From: Neurospora crassa OR74A
Lineage: Eukaryota > Ascomycota > Sordariomycetes > Sordariales > Sordariaceae
NCBI RefSeq assembly: GCF_000182925.2
Contig: NC_026502.1
Coordinates: 1,364,001-1,428,000 of the forward strand
DNA length: 64,000 nucleotides
Direction: 5' to 3'
In this document: piece after piece, positions 46,113-59,195 of the stretch
Layout of the letters: every line of letters begins with the position of its first letter
Position numbering within the stretch: the first letter of the stretch is position 1
The notes under the pieces: model-generated
Database searches by the model: none
Told to the model about the DNA's origin: nothing
What the model saw: the letters and a program-made list of their open reading frames with translations, nothing else
Position numbers and translations under genes: made by a program

Positions 46113-48345
46113 ATGGATTACGACCGTACTTCGCTTGAGTGGTCCGAACGCGACTTTTCCAACTTCACTTGCCATTTTCCGGACGAAAAGACAACGATAG
46201 TGACGAAACTCGCGAATGAAGAAGCAAGTAGTTTTAGGACCGCTTATTTCAAGATGGGCAGTCGAAGCACTATTGCTGATCAGTTCCGATGATTTATAAC
46301 AGGGACCTCCAACACTCGAAGTCAAGACACTGAGCACTAATGAAGAATGGGAGACCTGGTTCAAGAACGTAAATGACCTCTATACGGATTGAAAATCGAA
46401 AGTGATGAGATTTGCATCACACGATGGATGAGCTAACATTTCATTCTGGTCAGGCTGTCCTGGACTTTCTTCCCTCGTCCGGCCACGCGTGTTCTGGCAT
46501 ATGTGCTGTGTAAGGAAATAAGCACTTTTCTTTGACTCCACCTTTCATTTCTCTGTGTAAGCCCTTTATGAAGATATAAAAGGTTCGTAATGAGCGTCTC
46601 TTGTTGACGTTCTAATGCAACAGAATCTTGGGTAGCGTCAAGCCCATCTTTGACGATGATGAAGATGGAGCAAACACACAGTCACCGGTATCCTATCTCC
46701 CGTTCAACAGCGATGACATCCTCTCACAACTCGTGCACGAGTTTCATCTCCACCCAAGGATCACTCGGACGATTAGTAGATTGAGCTGCTACTTCTCTGC
46801 TCAGCGCCATTATTCTGACGATGATGATCTTTCAAAGGGGGGCAAGGAGAGAAGACCGATGATAAGTACGTAAGGTGTAATCGATCCTTGCATACTAGAG
46901 GTAGAAACCAAAGATAACTGGACTAACTTTTCCTCGCTTCAAACAGCATGCACAGCGCGAACTTCGTCGACATTGCCGAACGACATGGCTTTGTCGACGA
47001 CGTACTTTACCGAAACAGATCTCAACCTTGCAGTGTTCTACGGATGCAATGAGAGACAAAAAGAAGACATAGTAAGAAGAATCAGGTCGTGTGATCTCAA
47101 GCACAACCACCCATTACTCTTGCCCGGCTTGTTCTTTGAACTCGAACGTATCCGTCTAGTCGATCAGGTAGAAAATCTTCTGGACAACTTCGAACTTCGG
47201 AACAACTATGAGTACAGCCAGTTAGAGAAGGTCGGCGGCGCAAGAGGCCTTGATCTAGACATGGACAAGAAACGAATGACAGACGTGCTGAAGTCGACGT
47301 ACAGATCCAGGGAGTTGGTAAGCTTGATTTTGGCCGTAAAGAGACAACTGAATAAATTTGAGACGGCGATGGACATGGTGGAAACCAGCGTCAAGTCATC
47401 ACCTTCATCTGCCTTCTCTTCGGGCTGTCTGATACGCATCCCTTCAGCAAACTTGTCATCGGTACCTGGCTCACGAACAATGTCCCGCTCCACAACGCTA
47501 GAGGTAAATAGCGAGGAAAACTACATGCAGCAGGGGCTGCCTCGGCTTTCTGGCGTATCGGGCTACGTACGGCTTGAAAGAGCTGGAAGGATGATTCGGG
47601 AAAGGCTGCAGGACATCATGTTCGAATTTGATGATAAAATCAACGATTGCCATCTCGTGAAAGACAACATGTCACTGACAATGCAAACGGTACGAATGCC
47701 AGATGAAGGACACTCAAGTGTCTACACACCAAAGAAGCTGACAGATGATATCAAACGTTTTCCTAGGTCTGGAGCTTCTTCTCACTTCAAGACAATCAGA
47801 CCAATCTGAAGCTGTCGAGACTAAACACGAAGCTAGCACACGCAAACTCCGGTCTCTCAGAGGAGATGAAGAAAGACAGCTCGCAGATGCGATCGATTGC
47901 TTTGCTGACAATGGTCTTTCTGCCCATGTCAACCGTTGCGGTATGTCACGACTCGTGCTTTTTTCTGCCGCATGGTATTTATCAATTTCCAAGAAAATGG
48001 TATAGACACAATGCTCGAATCTGACAAACAACTTACACTCTCCAGACCATCTTCTCAACCAATTTCTTCTCGTGGGATGCCGAAGAAGGCCAAAGCGTCG
48101 TGTCCAAGTACTTCTGGGTATTTATCGTCGTTGCCATTGCTCTCACATGCATCGTCGTCGGGGCATGGTACACGGCCACCTGTGCGAAGGATCGCAAGGG
48201 CCATCGTCATTGCTGCATACGCTTGCCATTTGGTGCCTTGTTCGGCAGAAAAGCTGGATCGACCGACGACGACCTCCAACCCCACAGAAAATCGGGCAGA
48301 AGGGTCTTCGAGGACGAAGAGAGGGGGATTTCACTTGATCTTTAG
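46113..48345 (+). CDS. CorA-like two-helix membrane protein, 5' end uncertain
   Basis: Exons 46303-46368, 46454-46509, 46624-46865, 46947-47689, 47767-47940 and 48046-48345 chain in frame. The C-terminal half is the CorA/ZntB-like fold of filamentous fungi. It has a long helical region (FFELERIRLVDQVENLLDNF, then LERAGRMIRERLQDI), then NTKLAHANSG, EEMKKDSSQMRSIALLTMVF with LPMSTVA as TM1, FSTNFFSW, and a second membrane span YFWVFIVVAIALTCIVVGAW. The GMN loop of true Mg2+ channels is absent, as is usual in these relatives, so ion transport is not assured. The first exon is unclear. A frame with ATG at 46113 (MDYDRTSLEWSERDF) precedes, but I find no phase-0 donor linking it to 46303. The tail is basic and Cys/His-containing, ending SLDL. 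Confidence 0.7.
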
Positions 48346-50051
48346 GGGAGGAAGGAATGGACTCACTCCCCTAGGGGTGTGCCATAGCGTACTCAATGCT
48401 AAGAAAAGTACAACGCGATGCGATGCGATGCAATACAGATGTTAACGAAAACTGAAGGGGCAGCTGCATGTGATTATTCCCACAAAAGTCAAGGGGCCTC
48501 TTTCTTTCCGGGAAGGCATGATGATGATCGCGGGCAGGCAAGTAACGGCGGGAGATTTTCACACCATCTACTAAGTACCTCTAGTTCTGTTTCAACGTGC
48601 CAAAACCCATGGGCAATTCGGACCTCGATGTCACACCTGGTTTGAGTGAGAATGATGAGTGTATCCCAGAATCGATCCAGATCGATAACTGCGTGCGCTC
48701 AGGTCCAAGTCTGACGCCCCCCATGCGTTCCTCTTTCCCCTTTCCTCCAGTCCTCATGTCTATCCTGGAGGATGTAACCAAGAAACCCGGTAAAAGAAGA
48801 GAAGATAGAACATCATCTCCGGCAAAATCATCCTTCACGCATCTAATACATTCGATAAGGACGGTAGTAGTAGGGTGTGTTGGGCTGGTGGCCTAACTTC
48901 GAGACTACCTCATAGGTACCTCTACATAGCCACATAGTCTTCAATCTAAAAATTGGATCCTGCAATCTCGACATCGACATTGACAGCCCTGGGTCATCAT
49001 TAGGTCAGCGAGCCCAAGAGTTTTCAGTAGATTGTGTGGTAACAATCACATTACAGGGACTTATGAGCAGGCATGGCCTTTCTTCATTAGTTTGGCAGAC
49101 ATCGTGGAGTAACCGGTGGCACCTGTTATGTGTAGCAATATATAGGCCGTGGCCACTATGGTATTTATCCGGTTGGAGGCTCAAATTCACCCACTTCAGA
49201 CCTCCCCCGTTCGGTCTGTCTGTATGTTTCACAACCACAAGATAACAAACAACACAAAACAAGATCAAAGAAAAGAAAAGTTATATCCTCGTCAGTCTCA
49301 TGGGTTTACTTGTCAAGGATCTCTGTTCCGTTGCTGTCAATTGTTCTGGCTTGGCCGTCTCTTTCCATCATAACGCACGGCGGCCGACATGACCATAGAG
49401 GCAAACCAAACCACCCCTATCACTCAAACAAGGCAGATAACGAGAACAGACCTACCTTATGCAACATATCGAGTCGCTCGGAGGAACGGCAACTGTCGAT
49501 GAATCCGGCAGTGTCTAATAACTTCCGGAACACATGTAGACCAATCACTTATATTATACTCCAATGCAAACAAGACCTTCGGCCTTATTTCCGTAGCATC
49601 GGCAGTTAGTAACTTGCCGGCGACCCTGAACTAATCATGTGTCTTGGTGGGAAGGGAACACTCGTCAATTTGGTTACGTCTGACCACAATTCGGTCACAG
49701 TGTTGTGTCGTGTTGTGGTATTGAGGGAGGGAAGCCGGCTGGTGGAAAATATGAGGGGAGATCAGAGTAAAGGGGGTGAAAGGCAATCAGTGCTTAGGTA
49801 TGTAAAAGTGTGTCGTGCGAAATCATGATCCTTCCCTCATCGTCTTTGTCTTCCCTTCTGTCTTTACTTTTTTCGTGATAAACTTGTCGTCAGCAGCAGC
49901 AGCAAATTCAGCCCCTCTTTCTAGACCTATTTGTTATCCATCAACAACAGTCACTCTCCACCACCGACAAGCTAATCCGCCCCGGGCCGACCGACTTGCA
50001 GGTTGTATTGAAGAAAGGAAACCAAAAAGAAGAAGAAAAAAGAAAGACAAG
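48346..50051. other. intergenic, 1.7 kb
   Basis: No supported gene. A short GCGAT tandem repeat lies at 48413-48430. The last 250 bp are the CT- and CA-rich leader of the DUF1996 gene. Confidence 0.45.
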
Positions 50052-51503
50052 ATGCAGTCATGGGCAACCATTGCCGCCGCCGTGGCGCTGCTGGCAAACG
50101 GGGCCGTCGCGCAAAACATGTTGCGCTTCGCCTGCTCGCAGCTGGTCGTCGACCGCGTCGACCCTCTCGTCAACCCGGGCGTCCGCTACACGCCCCATCT
50201 CCACCAGATCGTTGGCGGTAACTCATTCAACCTGACTATGGACCCGGACTCGCACGATCTAGCCGGCCAGTCGACCTGCACGTCGTGCAGCTTCGCGCAG
50301 GATCTGTCCAACTACTGGACGGCCGTCATGTTCTTCAAGGCCAAGAACGGCAGCTATCACCGCGTGCCTCAGGTTGGTAACGGCGGTCCGCAGGGCAAGC
50401 TTGTCAACAATGGTGGTCTTGATATATATTATATCCCGAGCGGGAAGGTCACCGCTTTCAGGCCGGTGAGTGACTGTCCCCAATACCCACACTTTTTCAC
50501 CATCATTGGACTTCCCTGAGTTGTTAACAAAAACCGCTAGGGCTTCCGCATGCTCGCCGGCAACGCCGCCAACACCGACCCCAAGAAGGTTTCTTCCGGC
50601 AACATCTGCCACCGTTGCTGGACCTCGACAAACGAGGGTAACTTTGTCGGCGGCGCCCCTTGCACCGGTTCCGACACCGTCGATATTCCTCAAGATACCA
50701 AGTGCAAGATGATTCGCCAGACAATCATTTTCCCAACGTATGTTTTTGTTGTGTCTTTTTTTCTTGATTTTTTCTTATCCCTCTGTTCTCTCCCCATCCC
50801 AGTGCTCAGTTCCGGACCGAATTAACGACTTGGTCAAAACACAGCTGCTGGGATGGCAAGAACCTCGACTCTCCCGACCACAAGTCGCATGTCGCCTATG
50901 GCGGCGGTTCCGGTGCCAATGGTGGAGGCTCCTGCCCTTCCACGCACCCCGTCAAGCTACCGCAGATCATGTACGAGCTCATGTGGAATGTGACGAGCTT
51001 TGCCGACAAAAGCATGTGGCCTGAATCGGGTCCTGCATTTGTGTATAGCATGAACCTTGGGTGAGTGTTTCCGTCCATCTTGTCCTAATTTCCTGTCTCA
51101 TTGTACAGTGGAAAATATGATATTGACAGACAGCAAAAACAGTGGCCCCGCCGCCCACGGTGACTACGTCTTCGGCTGGAAGGGCGATTCTCTTCAGAAG
51201 GCCATGGACAAGGGCTGCAACCTTAATAAGGACTGCCCGTCTGCTGGTTTGACTGCGCAAACTCCGGCGCAGTATAATGCTTGCACTATCAAGCAGCAGG
51301 CTCCTGAGCCTGTTGATGGCTGTAAGTTTCTCTTCTTTTCTTTCTCTTCTTTCCCCTTTTTCCTTTTTTTTGGTTCTTTCACCTTCCATTTCCGGGCTCT
51401 GCTCTTCTTCTCCGGGTCCTATCATGAAAACCAGTAACTTACAAACCACACAATAACAGGGCTCAAGGCGATGCCAATGGGTGAAATGGCCATTAAGGCC
51501 TAG
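50052..51503 (+). CDS. secreted DUF1996-domain protein
   Basis: Join 50052-50465, 50541-50737, 50845-51060, 51134-51321, 51460-51503, giving 352 aa, all in frame. The N-terminal signal peptide MQSWATIAAAVALLANGAVA is followed by the mature start QNMLRFACSQL. The DUF1996 hallmarks follow: VDRVDPLVNPG, HLHQIVGGNSFN (the conserved HxHxIxGGxxF block), STCTSCSFAQDLSNYWTAVM, IYYIPSG, FPTCWDGKNLDSPDHKSHVA across the exon 2/3 join, and DYVFGWKGDSLQKAMD. The C-terminus PEPVDGWLKAMPMGEMAI is a typical ending. DUF1996 proteins are abundant in fungi, secreted or wall-bound, with no agreed activity. This one lacks the common C-terminal WSC or chitin-binding extension. Confidence 0.9.
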
Positions 51504-52629
51504 CTAGGCTAATCAGTTGGTGAAACGCAATGTTAACCGACCGGAAGGAAACTTGGGATTTCTTCTTTGTCTATCGTCAAGCTGTTCAGCATAGTTCGTG
51601 TAAGCCGTGAAGAAGCTATTACCTCACCTATCTGTTCTATGTTTCCCGTTTGGTGAATGGGCGTGTCTCTGTCAGTTTGAGAGGTTTCGTCCATATCACC
51701 ATGTCTTCCATCCGCATTTATTCACGGACATACAGTTGTATCCGGAAAACCAAGAAATCCATGTACATACTTTGTTTCTGATAATGTCAAGCCTTTCCCG
51801 GGTTCATTAAAAGACGTCTGACCACCAGTGCCACCCTGCAATGCTGGCCGCCTGACCTAATGCCGCGAAACAGCATTTCGGTATATAGTAGGTTGTGGAT
51901 TCTGCCTAAACTGTCAAAACGTTGATCCCAGCATGCACTCCGCTCTAGGGTGTCAGTGGTGGTCGACCTTTTTCTTCTTACATTCTGTACATCATCGGTT
52001 AGTGAAAAGAACCACTTGACCCCTGGGTGACGATATCGGCGTATTCGCCAAAACCAACCACAGTCCAGGCCCAGCGCATGGCAAACTCAGGAATGAAAGC
52101 AAGAGGATGATATGCAAATATAAGTGTATTCTCTCTCATCCGTTGATGACTTGATCCACCACATGATGTCTCGTATCATAATCACACACAACAACGCTCT
52201 CCTTAGTCCTGTTTGTCTCCAAACTTTCTGCGAATCATGTTGTACGCCATCGAGCTCGCCCCAAGGAAATCCCACATGCTGATGGGAAGGCAATTTTGAA
52301 CATATGCTACATGAAGAAACGCAACCAAACGAAGTTTAAGAGTCATTGCTTTTGTAGCAAGGCAAAGAGAAAAAGAGAAAAAAAAAAGCTGATGATAACC
52401 TACAATGCCGTTTAACACCCTAGAAATTTTGACCCTTGAATGAGCAGAAACATCGAATTTATAGAATAAACAAAACGGTCTGTGGGCTTCGTTATACAGT
52501 CATTCTTGCCCACAGACTGCTCCCAAAACTTTTGAGCAGTACTAATCTCAACCGTGCGCGGACAATGCGCTCCGAGGTGTTTTGATAGTGAAATGAAAAC
52601 AAAATAGAGACTCAGTGTCCCGGGGTCGT
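51504..52629. other. intergenic, 1.1 kb between convergent genes
   Basis: 3' regions of the DUF1996 gene and of the exchanger gene. No gene or RNA seen. Confidence 0.5.
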
Positions 52630-55600
52630 TCAGTAAGCGACACCACTAGTACCTCGTCCAACAGTCTTAAAGCCGTAGCTCATGTACTGCCCGTCATCAC
52701 CAAGGGTGTCGAAGCGGCTGATGCCAGAGTTGGATTTCTCGAGTCCGGTACTGTAGCCGCTGAAGTAGTAGCCAATAACAACGACAAGGTAACTCAAAAG
52801 CAAGATACTGCCCTTGAAGTAGTTACTCTTCCCCTCGCCGTACATGTAGCTCAAAAGGAAGACACACAGGATGACAGTGACCATATCCCATTGTGGGAAG
52901 AGGAGGCTAAAAGTATAGCGTGCCATATCTGCGACCGGTACATCCGGAGGATAGATGGCGGAGAATAGCACGAGTGCCGGGATTTGTAACAGGCAGACTT
53001 GCAGGGCATAGGCTGAACCAATTTCCATGGAGAGCGCAATGTTACCATTCATAGCAAAGGAGATGGCGTTCTGAACACAGATAAAAGTTAGCATCAGCCC
53101 TTTCCTTGGAGAGGAGGAAAAAAAAAAAAAAAAAGGAGGAGGAATAGCGCGGGCGTATTAAAGCTTACCAAGAACTCAGTGGTGTTGGGAACAAGGGCGA
53201 ACAGCGTAATGCCGAGAAACTTCTCGTCGATTTCAAAGCTTTCAAGAACCACATCCACAGTGTCCACCAGGATCTCGGCAATGACAGCGTAGAGAACGGT
53301 AGCTCCCATGAGAATGATAGAACTCTTGAGCCGGCTCCAATTGGGTGCATCGTGACCACCTCCTGAGTGTGCAGCAGTAGTAGACTCGCCGCCAGCCTCA
53401 TCGGCATCCGGGAAAGTTGCGGTACGGATCAAGCCACGGCGGCTTCCCGGGGCCGACTGTTGTTGACCTGTGCTCGAAGAGCCTCCGAGGTGCGAGGCAC
53501 GTCTTTGGCTGGAATAGTTTCTGGCTGCCACGGTGGCGGCAGTAGCTGCAATTTCAGCGACCTGGTGCACGAGATTGTTATTCTCAGCATCAGAGAAGCC
53601 GGGTATGTTAAGAATGGTGGATGAATGTTGACTGTCGGTGGCACCGTATCCAGTCGATTTGGGAGGGACCATATGGGGAGTGCCGTTAGCCTTGGCCCCT
53701 CCCGAGACAGACGAACCTGGCCGTTGCGGCTCGTCCGAGGGACCCTGGTGACCGACTTGGCGGAGGGATTGGCCGAGAATGCGCTTGTAGAGATGCGAAT
53801 CACGAACATCAGCACCCGTGGTGTCACCGAGTGAGGTATGTACCGCAGAAGGTCGGGCACTGTTACGGGCTGTATTCTCCTCATGCTTCTTCTCATCCGC
53901 CTCGGTATTCCAAATAACGGCGGCATGGGTGCGAAGCGTGAACCAAAGACCAATGATATATGATAAGAACAGCATGCCAGCAGCAATGTAGCAGTAGGGA
54001 CGGACTGCCTCCAGGTAAAATCGATCATTCATAGCAGGGGTCTGAGAGAAGTAACAGCGACGGCAATCTCTCACTGAGCCTCTGGGATGATCAAAGTAAA
54101 GACAGTCCTGGCAGGTAAGCTCGTGGGTTCCGTAAATCTGGTAGAACAAAGTCGGACCAAAGGCGCCAATAACGGCGAATAGCAGCATGGTCGATGTTAC
54201 GCCGGCTGACTTGGCGTTGAAGCGTTGTGTCTTGCGCTTGATGGCGCCGCAGCACATTGAGATACCCGGAAGGAAAAGAATACCGGCGAAGATACTGCCC
54301 ATAATGCTTCCTTCGACCAGTTGTGCTTTACCTTGCTGCAGAGCAACGCAGTAGAGGAAGACCTCCACAATGGTAGAGAAGAATGCATTGATGGCAGCAC
54401 CGAAACCCATCGACGACTGTGCGGAGATGGAAGCAACAGCTTGACCAATGAAGTAGGCAAGAGGGATGATGGACAAGAGGCCAGTGACGAACAAAAAGGC
54501 AGGCGAGGTAAAGAAGTTGTGGATCTCCAAAACCCCTTCGAGGACAATCCAGTCAAAGATGACAAATATGACGATAGCCATCATGTTGACCAGGAATATG
54601 TTGGTTCCGTCGATGGTATACTTCCAGTACTTTATACCGACAGCACGATACGTGCAAATGAGGATGGAAGAATGCGGCGTGGTGGAGGCCCGGGCGGTCG
54701 AGATGTCGGATTCGAACCACAGAGCCAGCGGATGGCGTCGAAGATGGTCGATGAGAAGCATGGTAACCTTGCCCATGGGGATCCAGAAGACCAAAAACCA
54801 ACAGATTGCGGACACAATGAAGAGCGAGGGCATGATCATGGTGTAGAAGAAAAGGAAGTAGATGACTCGCCCGACATTCCATTGGCCACGGCCGAACAGT
54901 CTTCTTTTCATACGAGGAAGGTCGGAATCGGAACCGTGGCCACGACCGCGGCCGAGCAGGCTCTCCGTCTCGTCGGGTTCCGAGTCCAGACTCCGGCGAG
55001 AGTGGCCAATAATCGATCGGTCTCGCTCAGGGCCAAAGAATAGGCGGCCATCCTCGAGGTCACCGCTCTGCCACTGCTCGTACTCGCTGATGCTTCTGCC
55101 TTCGTCCTGATCCTCGTCCAGATAGCCATCCTGCTGCTCCAAGCGGATGAACTTGCCGAATGGATAGAACAGGTAACCAGCAAGTCCCCAGAGGACTCGT
55201 CCGTACTCTCGACCACTAGGAGCAGCAGCAAAGACGAAGCAGACAATGGCACCCGTGTAAGCAATGAGAGACATCCACCAGCCAAAGGCCAAGGTCCACA
55301 TGATGTTGAAGAACAGCAGCCATCGACTGACATGTCCTCCAGGGGACGAGTGGATATCTCCCTCGGCCGTCTTTTGGACCGATCGGTGCTTTTTGTACAG
55401 GGCCGGTTTCCATAGCCTGATGCCAAAAGGATGTGTTTCGTTGATTGCCTGCTGACGGTCCTTCAGCGTGAAGCTTTCGGCATCACTGATGTCGCCATCA
55501 TCATCCTCAACCGGGGTCTCACCCTCGGCACTGTCTTCTTCGGCTGGAGGAGGCAAGTTGAGGTCCCCTTCCTGGCCTGGGGTGTCGACTTCTTCAATGA

Positions 55601-56281
55601 CGTCCGGAGTATCCCGATCCCGGCTATCGTTTGCTCCGTCCTCATCTAAAATCGAGTGTACTCGGGATAAGGGAGCAGGAAGTAGGTTTCGCCTGCGGGC
55701 TGTAGAGCCACTGTAGCTCTTCTGGCGCTCAGCAGCATCAGCCTCGACTTCGGTTATGTCGTCATCGACGGAGAAGACCTCGCCGCGGTGGGGGGCTTGG
55801 GCATTGGACGAAGTGCGTCGCGCCATTGGGGGCTTGCGAGGTCGTGGTCGTCCGCGATCGGGACCTACCATGGGCGAACGTGGGATACCGGTCTGGGAAG
55901 CGCGGGAAACGGTACGTTCACGTTCGGAGGCAGTGATAGAAGGCGCACCCTCCGCATTGGCCATGTTGGCGGCACCTACACATGTGCATGGTATGGTCAG
56001 CGAGGGTACGATACAAGCCAAGGAGGTCCAAGAATACACAAGCATGCCAAGGTGGGCAGCGGGAGAAGATGGCAGAAGAAGTACCCACCAGCAGGGCCCA
56101 TAGGGTCTGGCAACCTCCGCACAATGTCGGTGGAGTGATAGCTGGTATCCGGAGGGTTCATGCCGGCATCATCATGTCGGGTTTCGGTGGTGTTGATGAG
56201 ATCCAGGCGCGAATTTCGGCGCGTGTTGGTGGGGGACGGATCGGGACGGTCTTCGTCGCCCGCCTGGGAGGGAGGACCCAT
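52630..56281 (-). CDS. Vnx1-type vacuolar cation/H+ exchanger
   Basis: Join of 56281-56089, 55975-53169 and 53070-52630, giving 1146 aa with both junctions in frame. It belongs to the calcium/cation antiporter (CaCA) superfamily, in the branch of yeast Vnx1, a low-affinity Na+/K+-H+ exchanger of the vacuole. The N-terminal ~300 residues are charged and disordered (polar tail with RHDDAGMNPPDTSYHSTDIV). Many hydrophobic helices follow, with the two acidic alpha-repeat motifs expected near SMGFGAAINAFFSTIVEVFL and VPNTTEFL/NAISFAMNGNI. A C-x2-C-x12-C-x2-C segment (CQDCLYFDH…CRRCYFS), around residue 690 in the loop, looks like a zinc ribbon and is shared by Vnx1 relatives. A Ser/Gly-rich cytosolic loop of ~180 residues precedes the second half. 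The gene is followed by the 17-A tract inside intron 2 (53118-53134). Confidence 0.88.
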
Positions 56282-57503
56282 AGTGAGGGGTTGCGTGTGG
56301 ATAGCAATGCCGGTGGACGGTGATCAACAGCAATGGTGCTTTCTCTATTTTTTTTTGTTATTTTTTTCCGGGAGGGGTTTTTGTTCTCTGGTGCTAGGCA
56401 GTGTACCAGGGTCAAGCGATGCACGTAGGGTTGTGGTGTTGAGGATGCTGATTCCGTCCGTCCTTTGAAGGATCCGACCTTGAAGTGTTCAGCGGCAGCC
56501 GAAGGTAGAGATAGATAGGTGTTTGGCGAGTATCTGTCGCAGCGCAGGAGTTGGCGACAACTATGTAAGCTAGGAAAAGGATGTTGAGTCTGGATCAGTG
56601 TGACTCGTTGAGCAGTGAGGCGAGATGGGTAGATGGTACGGCACGACAGTTGCACCAAGCAATGGAGAAGGAAGAGCTCATGATCGGATTTCCTCCAGAC
56701 TCGAACTGGCGGCCGCGACGGTGGACGGGATGAGGTTCGTTAGGTAGGTACTTATAAGAAAGACGAAAAGGCCGGATGATCAGATATGATGAGGTGCCAA
56801 ACTAAATGCGACAACTCTTAGTGGGCGTGGCCTGATGACCCGAGTAGGTTGCAACTGTTGCGAAGGGCCGACCGAAGCTTGGTGGTGGTGGTGGACTGGA
56901 TGGAGGTTTGTTCCAGCGCTTGTCAGTGTGAAGCAGGAAAAGATCGACCTTCTGGCCTCCCCCCTGCCCGTACTGTGCAGCGTCTTCCTTGTAGGCAGCT
57001 GCTATGGCTAGCTGTACCCCTACCCTGAAAAACGATGATGAAGACAGGACTGTAAACAACACTTGACAAAACACTGGCGTGTTGGGCTGGGCGCAAAGAC
57101 AGAAGGACGCTAGAGACTCTTCTGTACGGTATTGGGCTGAAAGGCCATGCCAACTGGGGACAAGAGGAGTCTTGGGTCAGGCTTGAAGAGTCGCGAAGAC
57201 TACCTCTAGAAAAGAAGGATGCTGAAGACAATGGTACTTCTAGGAAAGAGTCGGATGACCGAGTCAACGCTTGCTTTTCCAGAGATGGAAATTTGGGGAA
57301 GAGTTTGGATACCAAGCATTAACACCGAGACGGGAGTGGTGAACCAGCAGGCATGACGCCTGAATTGACATTGCCTTACGGAAGGTGCCGTTGCTACTGT
57401 AGCTGTCGCTGCAACTGAACTGCACAAAGCGGGCACTCTTCTTGAGCTCGAGCACGGACGTTGCACCAGATAACGGCCTTCCTCTTTCCATGATCCCATC
57501 ATT

Positions 57504-57543
<40 letters not shown>

Positions 57544-59195
57544 CTCAGGTTTTATCAACCTCAAGGACCCCAAACACCGAGTTGTACAATAGTACTAGTC
57601 CTTGCCACTTTTCTCTATTATAAGCACGTAACCATCTCTAGCGACACTCTGCTGCAGCACAGTATCAGTCACGCTGAATGACTTGGATCCAAGTCGCCAT
57701 CATGATGCCTCGATCCTTGGCAAGTATTGGCGCATCTGGAACCAAGACGGGAACGGCGCGAGGGAGGATTTGATGTGACCGCCGCGTGCACCGGTTGGCC
57801 AGCACGGTTCGCTGCCATCATGATGTGGAGGGTGAGAGAAGGCAAATGGTCTCTCCCGGTCGACGCCGGTCTCAGGTCATCATGGACCGTGATGGATGAC
57901 TGATCCTAGGTTCACCACCAGGGTGGCCGGGCTTCGGTGCCCTGCTTGGCTTGCCGGGTTGACAACCCCCACTCCATCAGCTGAGCTGATATCGCAGGGC
58001 TGCCTCACTTCTCATCAGAGGTATATATTGAGTATCACCATGTTGAACCGCGGCGGGTAAGAGGAAAGCACGGTGTAGCATGACTGCGACGGGTATAAAA
58101 ACGGGTATACGTACGCACTTCAGGACGGTATGCGTAAAAAAATGATTGGTCATTCTCATGGTGGAATAGAGTTTCCTATGCCAAGCGACCGTCCTCTCTC
58201 TCATTCACCGAGACTCAACCTTGACTTCGAACCACAAAAATGGTGATCAGTGTTATTTCGGCTTGGAGAAGGCAAAAACTATCTCAGTCACACTGGAGGG
58301 GCAAGTTAAGGATCGCTCATATAAGAAGCCACCTGATACCTTAGCTCCCTAGGTAGCCGCCTGAAGAAGGGGTATGTAGCTGAACGACGGGCAGGCTCAT
58401 GGAAATGAAACATGTGCAGTGTGACATGTGCAGTGCGCCCTCCCTTCAGTCCCATCTATACAGGCTGACGGGCAGTTGGAAAGCTTGAGTAGGAGAAATG
58501 AGAATGGGAACAGTAGAAGACAAAAGTAAAACTTGAAAGACGCAGTGCAGAGCGAGTCCTCTCTTATGCTGGATGACGAGCATCTGCAGGGAAAGGTGAG
58601 TATGCGTGCTGGTAGCAATCGTGACGGGACCGCGCCGGAGCATGACGAGGACTTTTTTGGAGTTTGGCGAGATTGGATACCACAACCCAGCACTGCACTG
58701 CAGCATGTGGAGTCGACGACGCAGCTGGAAGTGACATCATTTCAAAGGGCATCCATCTTCACCTTCAAAGCTCCCCTGCAAGTCTGGAGCCACGAGGTCA
58801 CGTGTAACCCATCAAAGCACGAGCCTCTGCCGTTTATCGGTACGTACCTTATCCTGACATGGCGCTCTGATACCTAGTCTAGAGGCGGGAGCTGAGTCTT
58901 GGCATTGGGAGCCGGCCGGGTGTGTTGCGTTGACCTGAAGCTGCCTGTCTTCAGAAGGTCACCGAACGCCATCACCACCTCCACCCGGCCATTTCACCAC
59001 CAGTAAACATCACCACCGCAACCCGCCACCACGATCGAGTGTCTGCGCATCGCAACACACAACTAATCTCGACGAGCAAGCGACGACCGAATACCGACCA
59101 CGCACCCAAGGGCAAACCTATCCCACCTTACACAAAACAAACAATCACTAATCCCCCCCCGCGAGAGCTCCGTCTCTCCCCCACACGCCGTCACC
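56282..59195. other. intergenic, 2.9 kb between divergent genes
   Basis: Upstream regions of the exchanger and of rpt6. It contains a 38-nt T run at 57506-57543, the longest homopolymer in the window. The 250 bp before rpt6 are CCACC/CAC-rich leader. No gene supported. Confidence 0.5.
57506..57543. repeat. poly-T tract, 38 nt
   Basis: Uninterrupted T run ending TTTCTCAGG. Length may vary through slippage. Confidence 0.85.

Noticed and set aside
48597-48896. 99-codon frame after the CorA-like gene
   Set aside because: No family resemblance or transcript signal in the sequence.
54700-54730. Minus-strand GGTTCGAATC, a perfect B-box match
   Set aside because: Lies inside the exchanger coding exon with no A box.
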